Source of the DNA: an uncultured Coriobacteriaceae bacterium
Lineage (GTDB): Bacteria; Actinomycetota; Coriobacteriia; Coriobacteriales; Eggerthellaceae
NCBI GenBank assembly: GCA_937937585.1
Contig: CALDCB010000008.1
Location: 310,001-374,000 of the forward strand
DNA length: 64,000 nucleotides
Reading direction: 5' to 3'
A program made the translations under genes and the position numbers. Below the pieces are notes generated by a model. The model saw only the letters and a program-made list of their open reading frames with translations, searched no databases and had not been told where the DNA came from. This document shows positions 36,021-44,995 of this stretch, piece after piece. Every line of letters starts with the position of its first letter. Positions within the stretch are counted from its first letter, which is position 1.

Positions 36021-36949
36021 TCAGCTTCCCCCATGATCTCATCCAAAATCTGGCGAGCGCCCTTGCCCACCAGGTCATCGACAACGACCTGCCCTAACCC
36101 CTTGGGATCGTTCGCGTCGCCCTTTGCGCGAGCCTCGACGTATTTCGTGCCATCAAGGCTTGCCACGAAAGCGCACAGGTCCATGACATCGCCGTCGATC
36201 TCGGCATGAATGCCCATGGGAACCTGGCAGCCACCCTCAAGAGCGCCCAGAACGAAGCGCTCAGCCGTGACCGCACGCAACGTGTCGCGGTCGGTGATCT
36301 TCTCAAGAAGGACCGCGATTTCTGCGTCGTTCTGGCGTGCCTCAATGGCGATGGCGCCCTGACCTGCAGCAGGGATAAGAACGTCAGTCGGGATGTTGCC
36401 CGATACGGCATCCTGAAGACCCAGGCGCTCAACGCCTGCAGCAGCAAGAATGCCCGCGTCGAACTCACCGTCAAGCACGCGCTTCACACGCGAATCGACG
36501 TTGCCGCGAATCTCGCACGCCTCGATGTCGGGACGACGGCGCAGCAGTTGGGCCACACGACGCAGGCTGCCCGTCGCAACGCGAGCACCCTGGGGAAGCG
36601 AGTCAACGGTCAGGCCAGGCGTGCTGGAAATGATGGCGTCCTGAGCACTCGCGCGCTTAGGCATGCCCATGATGGCAAGACCTTCGGGCAGTGCCGTAGG
36701 CATGTCCTTGGTGGAATGGACGCACAGGTCGACTTCGCCGTCGAGCAAGGCACGCTCAAGCTCTTTCGTGAACAGGCCTTTGTCGCCAATTTTCGAAAGA
36801 GCCACGTCAAGGATCTTGTCGCCCTTCGTGTGAATGATGCGAACCTCGCAGGTCAGCCCAGACTCGGCCTGCTCAAGCAGGCTTTTCACAAGATTGGACT
36901 GGTACAGGGCCAGCTTGCTGCCCCTGCTTCCGATGATGATCTTCCTCAC
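36017..36949 (-). CDS. hemC: Hydroxymethylbilane synthase
   Basis: The 310-residue enzyme polymerises four porphobilinogens. The start IIIGSRGSKLALYQ, the catalytic Asp region LDGEVDLCVHSTKDMP and the dipyrromethane-cofactor cysteine in GGCQVPMG are all present. The start codon is GTG, overlapping the hemA stop as GTGA. Confidence 0.95.
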   Translation of the reverse strand: MRKIIIGSRGSKLALYQSNLVKSLLEQAESGLTCEVRIIHTKGDKILDVALSKIGDKGLFTKELERALLDGEVDLCVHSTKDMPTALPEGLAIMGMPKRASAQDAIISSTPGLTVDSLPQGARVATGSLRRVAQLLRRRPDIEACEIRGNVDSRVKRVLDGEFDAGILAAAGVERLGLQDAVSGNIPTDVLIPAAGQGAIAIEARQNDAEIAVLLEKITDRDTLRAVTAERFVLGALEGGCQVPMGIHAEIDGDVMDLCAFVASLDGTKYVEARAKGDANDPKGLGQVVVDDLVGKGARQILDEIMGEAE

Positions 36950-38244
36950 TGGTTCATCGCCCCTTGTTTGGCGTCGGTCTTGATATTTGCCTGCGGAACG
37001 TCAAACAAATAACGCGCCGCGTCGATGGTTTCATATTCAGAATGCGCGCTCGCGCTCTCGCGGATGCGCACCGTCGGCTCATGCAGGATCTTCTTCACGA
37101 TAGCGCTGGTCGCGCACTCCAGGCTTTCCAGATCCTTTTCGGAAAGCTCCACGTCAAGCGTGCGAAGCAGATGCTTGACCTCTTGCTGGCGAATGCGTTC
37201 GGCGTCAAGACGGATGGCCTTGATAAGAGGCGTGACCGCGTAACCCGCCGACCAATCCAAGAACGCCTCGGTCTCCTCGGCGACGATTGCGCGGGCCTGC
37301 TCGGCCGCCAAGGAACGGCTGTCCTTGTTCTGGCCGATTTCCCTGCCGATGTCGTCAAGGTCGCGAACGATGACACCCTCCACCTCAGAGCAGGCGGGAT
37401 CGACGTCACGCGGAATGGCAATGTCCAGGATGAGCACCTTGTCGCGCTGAGTACCATCGAACATGTCCGGCGTGATGACGTAGCGTGTCGCCGCCGTACC
37501 CGACACGATGATGTCGGCCTCGTTGACCAGCTGCTTCAGGTCTTCGAAACGACGGGCTACACCGCCAAGCTCCTCGGCAAGCACGATAGCGTGTTCGCGG
37601 GTGCGGCTGCTGACGATGAACGCCTCGACGCCTTGTTCCTTCAAGTAACGAGCCGCAAGTTCGCTTGCCTCGCCTGCACCAACAACCAGCACCGTCTTGT
37701 CCGCGAAGTCGTCGAACGCACGCTTGGCGATGTCAATGGCGACCGTGGAAACGCTGACATGGCTTTCCGAGATCATCGTCTGGCTGCGCACGCGCTTGCC
37801 GCATTCCATTGCCTGACGGAACAGGCGCGTAAGCACCATGTTCACGCACCCGGCGTGGCTGGCCTCTTTGAATGCGGTGCGCATCTGGCCGATGATCTGC
37901 TGCTCGCCCAAAACCATCGAATCGAGCGACGCAACGACGATGAACAGATGCTCGATCGCCTCCCTGCCAACTTTGGAGTACAGGCTGCGCTCAAGCTCTT
38001 CAGGAGTGACGTTCTTCTCGACAAGCAGGAAGGTCTTCACTTCGGCAAGCGCATCTTCAGGGTTGGGCGTGGAAACGTATATCTCAGTGCGGTTACACGT
38101 GCTCACGATTACCGCGCCGTCGATGTTCGCGTAAGAGCACAGCTGATTGAGCTGGCGCTTCATCTCGCTCTTGCGAAACGAGATCCTTCCGCGAAGCTCG
38201 ACCCCGGCTGTGGTGTGGTTCAATCCGACTACGCAGATGTTCAT
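36946..38244 (-). CDS. hemA: Glutamyl-tRNA reductase
   Basis: The 432-residue enzyme reduces glutamyl-tRNA to glutamate-1-semialdehyde, the first step of the C5 route. The catalytic cysteine lies in STCNRTEIY (near residue 50), the helix SLDSMVLGEQQIIGQ and the NADPH motif VLVVGAGEASELAA follow, and a C-terminal dimerisation helix ends the protein. It overlaps the genes on both sides by four bases. The tRNA-Glu(CUC) gene at 31566 could supply its substrate. Confidence 0.96.
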   Translation of the reverse strand: MNICVVGLNHTTAGVELRGRISFRKSEMKRQLNQLCSYANIDGAVIVSTCNRTEIYVSTPNPEDALAEVKTFLLVEKNVTPEELERSLYSKVGREAIEHLFIVVASLDSMVLGEQQIIGQMRTAFKEASHAGCVNMVLTRLFRQAMECGKRVRSQTMISESHVSVSTVAIDIAKRAFDDFADKTVLVVGAGEASELAARYLKEQGVEAFIVSSRTREHAIVLAEELGGVARRFEDLKQLVNEADIIVSGTAATRYVITPDMFDGTQRDKVLILDIAIPRDVDPACSEVEGVIVRDLDDIGREIGQNKDSRSLAAEQARAIVAEETEAFLDWSAGYAVTPLIKAIRLDAERIRQQEVKHLLRTLDVELSEKDLESLECATSAIVKKILHEPTVRIRESASAHSEYETIDAARYLFDVPQANIKTDAKQGAMNQ

Positions 38245-38993
38245 AACTTCACCCCTGCTTTTTCAATCGCCTCGGCATAAGCCTGCTCGGGCGTGATGTT
38301 TTCGCCAGCCGCCAAACGTTCGCGCCATCCGGCTTGCGTTGCTGCCTCGAAGACAGGCTTCCTGGCTTCGTCAGATTCGAGGATCCTGGTTTTCACCAGC
38401 GCACGGAAACTCTGCATCAGTCGAAGATACGGCTCCCAGCTTTCATCGAAGTCGTTCTCGAGCTTGCGGCGGATACGCTTGGCTTCGGTCGGCGCACACC
38501 CGCTGGTGCTGACCGCAATGCGCAATGGCCCGCGATCGACTGTGCTCGGCACGATGAACTCGCACTTGGCGGGCACATCGACGACGTTGATAAGTGCGCG
38601 TTCGCGAAGAGCTTCCTCACGCACGGCATCGTCAACGCTCGGCACACCACATGCAGAGAACACCAGGCGTGCATCCTTAAGATCGCCCTCGCGATATTCG
38701 CGGGGGACCCATTTCAAGGCACCGTTTTCGGCAAGCTTGCGAAGACCATCGGTGATGTGTGGAGAAACGACAACGATTCGCGCACCGAATGGAATGACCG
38801 TTTCAACCTTGTGCTGAGCAATGGCACCGCCGCCGATCACGACGACAAGACGATCGGTAAGATCGAGGAACAAGGCATAGCCCGCATGGGCATGCATCGC
38901 GGGAAGGACCTTGGCAGAATGCCCGAGCGACGAAGCAGCTTCACCGGCAACGCACTCAAGAGGACCCGCGTTTCCAGCTTCAGTGTTCGTCAT
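38241..38993 (-). CDS. Precorrin-2 dehydrogenase / sirohydrochlorin ferrochelatase (Met8/CysG-N type)
   Basis: The 250-residue protein has an NAD-binding motif (LVVVIGGGAIAQHKVE) after a ~35-residue extension, and the Met8/SirC block NVVDVPAKCEFIVPS with its conserved aspartate. A C-terminal helical region with TSGCAPTEAKRIRRKLE follows. It oxidises precorrin-2 to sirohydrochlorin and possibly inserts iron to give siroheme. The 4-base overlaps with dsrN and hemA place it in one translation-coupled chain that feeds DsrAB. Confidence 0.9.
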   Translation of the reverse strand: MTNTEAGNAGPLECVAGEAASSLGHSAKVLPAMHAHAGYALFLDLTDRLVVVIGGGAIAQHKVETVIPFGARIVVVSPHITDGLRKLAENGALKWVPREYREGDLKDARLVFSACGVPSVDDAVREEALRERALINVVDVPAKCEFIVPSTVDRGPLRIAVSTSGCAPTEAKRIRRKLENDFDESWEPYLRLMQSFRALVKTRILESDEARKPVFEAATQAGWRERLAAGENITPEQAYAEAIEKAGVKL

Positions 38994-40453
38994 CTCTCTC
39001 CCGTTTTCCTTTCACGAATCAAACGCTGGCTTCGATATTCTACCGCCGCATCGACGAATCCGAGCGCCCATTGCGGTGAAGCGATGGCGTTAACGTGCAA
39101 ATAACCCGCAACTGTGCGATTTCGGCAGACGCCGTCCTGTTTTCCGAAGGTTCCCTTTCCACGTGTGATATCGAACGCGAACGGTTTATCTTCACTCATG
39201 CCGAGCACGCGCGAATGATGATGCTCGTGTCCGACGATCTTTGTTCCTTCCGCAAGCCAAGGATGGCTGGCGCTCACACGGGCGATTTCGTAGCCGTGAG
39301 CCTGACGCTCTTCCATCATCTGCACGTCGAAGCCGAACGCACCGACCATATCGAAGGAGCTGTCTCCGATCAAAAGCTGACGAGAAAGGAACATCAAGCC
39401 ACCGCACTCGGCCGAGCATGCAATGCCGTCATCGATTGCGGCAAGGATGCTTCGGCGAAAGCTCGCGTTGTCTTGCAGCTGCTGCGCGTAGGATTCTGGG
39501 AACCCTCCGCCGATGTACAGGCCATCGATGTCCGAAGGCAGCTCGACGTCGTTAAGCGCATCGACGAAAACAAGGTCCGCCCCGGCCTGCTCCAGCGCCT
39601 GTAAGTTCTCTTGATAGTAGAAGTTGAACGCCCTATCGCGCACAACCGCAACCTTCACGCGATCGGCTCCAGCTTCGATGCTGGCCGCAACCGGGAACGT
39701 AACTGGATGAGCCTCTAACGCAGGGGCGCTTTGTGCAATGGATATGAGCAAATCGAGATCGACGTTCTCGCGAATAACTTCAGCTACCCCGTCGAAAAAG
39801 TCGTCAAGGTCGTCGAACTCAGGTGCGTTGACCAAACCCAGATGCCTGTCGGGAATAATGAGCTTTTCGCTCTCGGGAATCATTCCGACAACAGGGATGC
39901 CGCAGTAGTGCTCGACGGCTTCGCGGATGCGCGTGGCGTGGCGTTTACCGCGAACATGATTGACGATGACGCCTGCGATGTTCACCTCGGGATCGAAGTG
40001 CATGCAGCCCATCACCAAGGCCGCAACCGTACGGGTCATGCGCGTAGCGTCGATGACCAAGATGACAGGCGCACCCGTTGCCTTGGCCACATTTGCCGAA
40101 GAGCTTGATCCTTCAAGGTCGGAGCCGTCGTAAAAACCCATCGCAGCCTCGATGATGGCGATATCGCAGCCATCGGCCGCATCGGCCAAGACATCACGCA
40201 TAGTCGCCTCATCCATGAACTTAGGATCGAGGTTGCGCGACGGCTTTCCGCAGGCAAGAAAATGCCAACTGGGATCGATGTAGTCGGGACCCTTTTTAAA
40301 AGGGCGTACATCGATCCCAGTTGACGTTAATGCCCGCATTATGCCCATAGTAGAAACGGTCTTGCCGCTTCTTCCGCTAGGAGCCGCAATCATAAGACGC
40401 GGCAGAGGACGTACCTCTCCCATAACAGAATTCACAGCAAGACCGTTAGACAT
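38990..40453 (-). CDS. dsrN: DsrN: cobyrinate a,c-diamide synthase-like siroheme amidase
   Basis: The product is of the CbiA/CobB family: an ATP-dependent N-terminal domain (LMIAAPSGRSGKTVSTMGIM, shown in part) and a glutamine amidotransferase type-3 domain with the nucleophile in CSAECGGLMFL. In sulfite reducers such proteins, called DsrN, are thought to make siroheme amide, the cofactor of DsrAB. Its place between dsrC and the siroheme genes supports DsrN over a cobalamin role. The start is uncertain: I chose the ATG at 40453; another ATG lies ten codons later, and a TTG inside dsrC is possible. Confidence 0.85.
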   Translation of the reverse strand: MSNGLAVNSVMGEVRPLPRLMIAAPSGRSGKTVSTMGIMRALTSTGIDVRPFKKGPDYIDPSWHFLACGKPSRNLDPKFMDEATMRDVLADAADGCDIAIIEAAMGFYDGSDLEGSSSSANVAKATGAPVILVIDATRMTRTVAALVMGCMHFDPEVNIAGVIVNHVRGKRHATRIREAVEHYCGIPVVGMIPESEKLIIPDRHLGLVNAPEFDDLDDFFDGVAEVIRENVDLDLLISIAQSAPALEAHPVTFPVAASIEAGADRVKVAVVRDRAFNFYYQENLQALEQAGADLVFVDALNDVELPSDIDGLYIGGGFPESYAQQLQDNASFRRSILAAIDDGIACSAECGGLMFLSRQLLIGDSSFDMVGAFGFDVQMMEERQAHGYEIARVSASHPWLAEGTKIVGHEHHHSRVLGMSEDKPFAFDITRGKGTFGKQDGVCRNRTVAGYLHVNAIASPQWALGFVDAAVEYRSQRLIRERKTGER

Positions 40454-40488
40454 AACAGGCGATAACCCATCAAAGCCTTGATTAAGAC

Positions 40489-40803
40489 TTAGACGCAACC
40501 CGTCGGCTTCATGAGGCCAGCGATTTTGCAAGCTCCCTTGCCGGGGCCGCTGGGGAACAGCTCGTACATCTCGCCGTTCGACAGCTTGGTGTCGCGCAGC
40601 ATCTTACGAACCATCGGGGCGGTACCGAAGTCAGCATAGTACTGACGGAGGTAGTTGATGACTGCCCAGTGAGCATCGGTGAGCTCGACTTCCTCGGACT
40701 TGGCGAGAGCTTCAGCAACCTGCTCGTCCCAATCTGCGGGATCTACCAGGAAGCCGTCCTCATCAAGAGCGATGGTGCGATCGCCTACTTGAATATCAGC
40801 CAT
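40489..40803 (-). CDS. dsrC: DsrC sulfur carrier protein
   Basis: The 104-residue protein has the TusE/DsrC fold markers (DEDGFLVDPADWDEQVA, LTDAHWAVINYLR) and both redox cysteines of true DsrC, Cys92 and Cys103 (penultimate), ten residues apart. During sulfite reduction DsrC receives sulfur from DsrAB as a trisulfide, which the DsrMKJOP complex then reduces. The ATG at 40803 has an AGGAG ribosome site. It lies between dsrP and dsrN. Confidence 0.96.
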   Translation of the reverse strand: MADIQVGDRTIALDEDGFLVDPADWDEQVAEALAKSEEVELTDAHWAVINYLRQYYADFGTAPMVRKMLRDTKLSNGEMYELFPSGPGKGACKIAGLMKPTGCV

Positions 40804-40885
40804 GTTCACTCCTTTTCTTATAACACTCAGCCTATATTTCTGCATCCAGCCGCTTTAACACGGCGAATTGCTAATGATGATAACA

Positions 40886-40915
40886 CACCGTGCGCCACTT
40901 GGACGCACAGGTGCT
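40886..40915 (-). other. Hairpin between dsrP and dsrC
   Basis: A 9-bp stem with a bulge (CACC-GTGCG type) lies in the 132-base gap between dsrP and dsrC. There is no clear T-tract. It may be a processing or attenuation site that sets dsrC, an abundant protein, apart from the membrane genes. Confidence 0.35.
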
Positions 40916-40935
40916 ATTTTAACGCATCTGCAGCA

Positions 40936-42126
40936 TTAATGACCGGCAACCTCGGAAAGCTTCTTAGCGCCCTGAGCGTTATCGTTGCGAACGCCGATAA
41001 CGATCTTGTACAGAAGCGTCAGAACCAAAGCGCCGATAGCGAACACGCCGACGATAACGCAAATCTCATTGGGGTTCGGGATGTAATCGACAACGGTGCC
41101 GAAAACGGTGGGCGTGAAACCACCGAGGGTGAAGCCAAGGCCCTTGTCGATCCAGCAGGCCAGGAAGACCAGGAACAGACCAGCAAAGAGAGTCTTGTGC
41201 TGCTTGCGCCACTTCGGAACGATGAGCAGGGCAACGCCGACGAAAGCACACACGGTTGCCACCCACATGAAGGGCCCAAGCTGGTTGATGCCATTAAGAC
41301 CAAAGAACAGGTACTCAATAGGAGCCATATGATGCGGGCTATTGGGATAGAAGCTGGCAAAGATCTCAAGCAGGAAGAAGAAGATGTTGACGCTCATTGC
41401 ATAGGCAACGATCTTACCGAAGGAGTTAAGAGCCTTCTCGGAAATGTCAAAGTTCGTGAACTTCCTCATGATGAAGCAAACCATGATCAGCAGAGCAGGA
41501 CCAGCAGCGAAAGCCGAAGACAGGAAGCGGCCAACGACGATTGCGGAACCCCAATATGCACGACCCGGGTTGCCGATGTAGATGAATGCGGTAACGGTGT
41601 GGATGCCGATAGCCAGCGGGATTGCGATGATTGCCAGAACCTTAGCCCACTTGAAAGGCGGGATTTGCTTACGCTCGCAGTAAATAGCCGCCCAGCCCAC
41701 GATGATGTTCACGATCAGGTACGAAGAAAGGACGCACATGTCGAAGAACAGGATGGAGTGCGGGGACGGATACAAGATAACGTTAAACAAACGCTGCGGA
41801 TAACCAAGGTCGGTGATAACGAACAGGAGGGCAACCAGAACAGCTGCAACAGCGAGGAACTCGCCGAAGATCAGCATGGGGCCGAACTCCTTGTAGTTAT
41901 GCAGATAGAACGGGATGGCTACCATAACGCCCGAAGCAGCAACGCCGACGAAGAACGTGAACTGGGCAATGTAAAGACCCCAGCTGACGTCGCGGCTCAT
42001 GCCGGTGAGGATCAGGCCGTTCTGAAGCTGATTCGCATAAGCGACTACACCGATACCGATGCAGACCAGCAGGAAGCAAATCCAGCCCCAGTAAAGCTTA
42101 CCACCGTGGAAAATCTTCTCGATCAT
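40936..42126 (-). CDS. dsrP: DsrP: NrfD/PsrC-like quinone-interacting membrane subunit
   Basis: The 396-residue protein has about ten membrane helices of the NrfD family and would exchange electrons with menaquinone. It starts with the conserved amphipathic segment and helix (YWGWICFLLVCIGIGVVAY, shown in part). It begins two bases after the dsrO stop, the standard order in dsrMKJOP. Confidence 0.93.
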   Translation of the reverse strand: MIEKIFHGGKLYWGWICFLLVCIGIGVVAYANQLQNGLILTGMSRDVSWGLYIAQFTFFVGVAASGVMVAIPFYLHNYKEFGPMLIFGEFLAVAAVLVALLFVITDLGYPQRLFNVILYPSPHSILFFDMCVLSSYLIVNIIVGWAAIYCERKQIPPFKWAKVLAIIAIPLAIGIHTVTAFIYIGNPGRAYWGSAIVVGRFLSSAFAAGPALLIMVCFIMRKFTNFDISEKALNSFGKIVAYAMSVNIFFFLLEIFASFYPNSPHHMAPIEYLFFGLNGINQLGPFMWVATVCAFVGVALLIVPKWRKQHKTLFAGLFLVFLACWIDKGLGFTLGGFTPTVFGTVVDYIPNPNEICVIVGVFAIGALVLTLLYKIVIGVRNDNAQGAKKLSEVAGH

Positions 42127-42128
42127 TC

Positions 42129-42935
42129 TTACTCACCAGCCTTGATGATGTAGTAGACGCTCGGACCGGAGCCAAGCTCGACCCTACGCCTAATGGAGAA
42201 GGCGCCCTTCAGGGCCTTGCACACATCAGAGTTCTCGTCGTTGAGATCGCCGAAGACAACGGTGCCCTTGGACTTCTCAATGCACAGAGGAGCCTCGCCC
42301 TTGTCGATGCGCTCGTAGCAGAAGGTGCACTTCTCTACGACGCCCTTGCTGCGCGTGGGGTAGTTGGGATTGATGTGATCCATGTACTTGCGCGGATCGC
42401 TGTAGTTCAGGCTACGTGCGCCGTAGGGGCAAGCAGCAATGCAGAAACGGCAAGCGATGCAACGATGGTAGTCCATCGTAACGATGCCGTCTGCGCGCTG
42501 GAAGGTTGCCTCAGTCGGGCAAGCGCGGCAGCACGGAGGCTCTTCGCAGTGGTTGCACAGGGCCGGGAACTCGAGCTGCTTCACGGTTTCGGAGTTGAAC
42601 TCGTTCTCCATGTCCTCGAAGAGGTGCTCGTAGGTGTCGCCCCAGATCCACTTGATCTCGCGCTTGGTGTCCTCAATATGAGGAACATTGTGCTCTTCGT
42701 GGCAAGTGGCGATCATGTCGTCAAGAACACCGAGCTTGTTCAGTTTCTCGACGTCGATAGCCATAGCCCAATGCTTGCTACCGTCGATCTTGGTCTGAGA
42801 AACGATCTCGGTGTACGTGGTGGACTCGGTCTTGCAACCAGCCATTCCGAGAACACCAAGACCGAGAGCGCCCAGGCCGAGTTTGGTAAAGTCTCGTCTT
42901 TTCATGTTCAGAGAACTGTCTTTCTTTTCAGCCAT
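42129..42935 (-). CDS. dsrO: DsrO: exported four-cluster ferredoxin subunit
   Basis: The 268-residue protein starts with a twin-arginine signal (MKRRDFTKLGLGALGLG) and a lipobox-like GMAGC. The mature part has several ferredoxin cysteine groups (CNHCEEPPCCRACP, CIACRFCIAACP, CTFC). It passes electrons between DsrJ and DsrP outside the membrane and needs the Tat system; tatA lies at 55492. The ATG at 42935 has a GGGGAG ribosome site. Confidence 0.94.
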   Translation of the reverse strand: MAEKKDSSLNMKRRDFTKLGLGALGLGVLGMAGCKTESTTYTEIVSQTKIDGSKHWAMAIDVEKLNKLGVLDDMIATCHEEHNVPHIEDTKREIKWIWGDTYEHLFEDMENEFNSETVKQLEFPALCNHCEEPPCCRACPTEATFQRADGIVTMDYHRCIACRFCIAACPYGARSLNYSDPRKYMDHINPNYPTRSKGVVEKCTFCYERIDKGEAPLCIEKSKGTVVFGDLNDENSDVCKALKGAFSIRRRVELGSGPSVYYIIKAGE

Positions 42936-42945
42936 GTCAACTCCC

Positions 42946-43362
42946 CTATTTCTCCGAATTGACATTGTGCAGTTCAGGGTCGTTAGCACCGTGGCAGTCC
43001 CAGCAATACAGCTCCACGTTAGCGTTCTCGTGGCACTTGTTGCAGAACTCCTCGGGGTTCGAATGGCACTTCAGGCAGGTGTCGTCGAGGCTCTTCTCGT
43101 AAACCTTGCCATTGGAGCTGACGTACATGGTCTCGCCATCGCGAACGACCTCGTCGCGCCACTCGTTCAGAAGCTGCATGTGATGCTCACGCATCCATGT
43201 AGCGTCCTCAACGCACTGCTTGTCAGCCATCGCGTTGATCTCGGGGGTGTCAAGGCTCACCTCAACGGCGTCGGCCTTGTGGCCCGCGTTAACAGCAAAC
43301 GGGATGAGCAGCAGTGCACATGCAACTACGATGAAAAGGGTGATCTTCGCTTTTTTGCTCAT
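42946..43362 (-). CDS. dsrJ: DsrJ: triheme cytochrome c
   Basis: The 138-residue protein has an N-terminal membrane anchor (residues 7-26) and three CxxCH heme sites near the C-terminus (CLKCH 96-100, CNKCH 107-111, CWDCH 120-124). DsrJ is an extracytoplasmic subunit of the DsrMKJOP complex. Its ATG overlaps the dsrK stop by one base (TAATG). Confidence 0.94.
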   Translation of the reverse strand: MSKKAKITLFIVVACALLLIPFAVNAGHKADAVEVSLDTPEINAMADKQCVEDATWMREHHMQLLNEWRDEVVRDGETMYVSSNGKVYEKSLDDTCLKCHSNPEEFCNKCHENANVELYCWDCHGANDPELHNVNSEK

Positions 43363-44993
43363 TATTCAGACACCTCCGCATTAGCAGGCTCGTCCTTCTG
43401 GGGAAGATCCTCAAGACGCATGTTGAGCGTACGGTGATCGTTCTCGTCAAGGATGAGTGCGTTTGCAACGAGCTCGTGGACGCCGGTGACCCTGGTACCA
43501 GGTACCCAGTAATCCATGAGAGGCGGAAGAACAACGCGGTCGATAGCGCAGATGTTCGCCAGGGTGTTGACACCGAAGCGATCGCGGACCGAGCGAACTG
43601 CCTCTGCACGGGGGAAGCCGCCGCGCATACGAAGCTCCATGTTCTCGCCGGCGTTCAGGCCAGCACCGCCACCGCAGCACAGCGTCTTCTCACGGATGGT
43701 CTCTTCGGGCATCTCGTAGAAGTTGTTGCAGACGGCCTTGATAATCTCGCGGGGCTCCTCGAGGATGCCCATGCCGCGGGACGTGTTGCAGGAGTCGTGG
43801 AACGTGACAACCAGGTCATCGTTGCGGCTCTTGTCGAACTTGAGCTTGTTGTTGTGGATGAGGTCGGCGGTGAACTCGATGATGTGGATCATCTTCGTGG
43901 AAGCCGCGTTCTCGAACTTGGTGCCGGTAATGGGCGAAACCGGGACCTCCAGCCAGTCGGCCGGGCCGTTCCAGGTGTCCATGTACTGGTTCATGACGCG
44001 CCACATGTGGCCGCACTCGCCGCCCAGGATCCACTTAACGCCCAGACGCTCGGACTCGGCGTAGATCTTGGAGTTCAGGCGCTTCGCCATCTCGTTGGTG
44101 GTGAAGAAGCCGAAGTTACCGCCCTCAGAAGCATAGGTGCTCAGGGTGTAGTCGATGCCAAGGTGCTCCAGCAGGGTGATGTAACCCATGAAGGTGTAGA
44201 TGCCGGGCTCGGCGTAGATGTCACCAGACGGGGCAACGAGCAGGATCTCTGCGCCCTTGCGGTTGAACGAAGGCTCGTAATGGTGGCCAGTGATGTCCTC
44301 AAGGTCGTCCATGAACATCTCAACATTGCTGAGAATGGTCTGGGGCTCAAGGCCAACGTGGTTGCCCTTCATGTAGCAGTTTGCAACAGGACCGGCAATC
44401 CAGTCGGTGTTCATGCCAAGCTTGTTGAAGATCTCGCGGCCCATCATCGTGATCTCAGCCTGGTCGATGCCATAGGGGCAGAACAGGGAGCAACGACGGC
44501 ACTCGGTGCACTGATAGAAGTAGTACCACCACTCCTTGAGCACGTCCTCGGTAAGGTCGCGTGCGCCAACCAGCTTGCCGAAGAGCTTGCCGGAGGTGGT
44601 GAAATAGCGCTTGTAGACAGAACGCATGAGCTCAGCGCGAAGAACAGGCATGTTCTTCGGATCGCCGGTGCCCATGTAGAAGTGGCACTTGTCAGCGCAT
44701 GCGCCGCAGCGAACGCAGATGTCCATGAACAGGCGGAACGAGCGATACTTCTTGAGCAGGTCGGCCATCGTGTCGAGCACGATTTCCTTCCAGTTCTCGG
44801 GAAGATGCCAATCTTCCTCGTTCGGAGCCCAGACATGGCCGTTCGGGAAATCGATCGGCTTCAGCCAATCGGGCTTAACGGCGTAGCAGTACATGCCCTC
44901 TTTGAACTCGGTCTTAGTGTCCATCCACTCCTTTTCAGGGGCGGAAAGATCAATGGAGTCACGAATCTCCTGAGGTTTAGGAGTCTTTGCCAT
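43362..44993 (-). CDS. dsrK: DsrK: HdrD-like iron-sulfur subunit
   Basis: The 543-residue cytoplasmic subunit has two ferredoxin motifs (CVRCGACADKC near residue 95, CTECRRCSLFC near 165) and CCG-type blocks (HDSCNTSRG, LCCGGGAG) that bind a noncubane cluster as in heterodisulfide reductase. It is the proposed reductase of the DsrC trisulfide. The order and spacing with dsrM and dsrJ are canonical. A second, diverged copy is at 50623. Confidence 0.94.
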   Translation of the reverse strand: MAKTPKPQEIRDSIDLSAPEKEWMDTKTEFKEGMYCYAVKPDWLKPIDFPNGHVWAPNEEDWHLPENWKEIVLDTMADLLKKYRSFRLFMDICVRCGACADKCHFYMGTGDPKNMPVLRAELMRSVYKRYFTTSGKLFGKLVGARDLTEDVLKEWWYYFYQCTECRRCSLFCPYGIDQAEITMMGREIFNKLGMNTDWIAGPVANCYMKGNHVGLEPQTILSNVEMFMDDLEDITGHHYEPSFNRKGAEILLVAPSGDIYAEPGIYTFMGYITLLEHLGIDYTLSTYASEGGNFGFFTTNEMAKRLNSKIYAESERLGVKWILGGECGHMWRVMNQYMDTWNGPADWLEVPVSPITGTKFENAASTKMIHIIEFTADLIHNNKLKFDKSRNDDLVVTFHDSCNTSRGMGILEEPREIIKAVCNNFYEMPEETIREKTLCCGGGAGLNAGENMELRMRGGFPRAEAVRSVRDRFGVNTLANICAIDRVVLPPLMDYWVPGTRVTGVHELVANALILDENDHRTLNMRLEDLPQKDEPANAEVSE

Positions 44994-44995
44994 GG

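Noticed and set aside
38990..40453. Reading the CbiA-type gene as cobalamin biosynthesis
   Set aside because: No other cobinamide/cobalamin-specific genes are nearby, and it sits between dsrC and siroheme genes, which favours DsrN.
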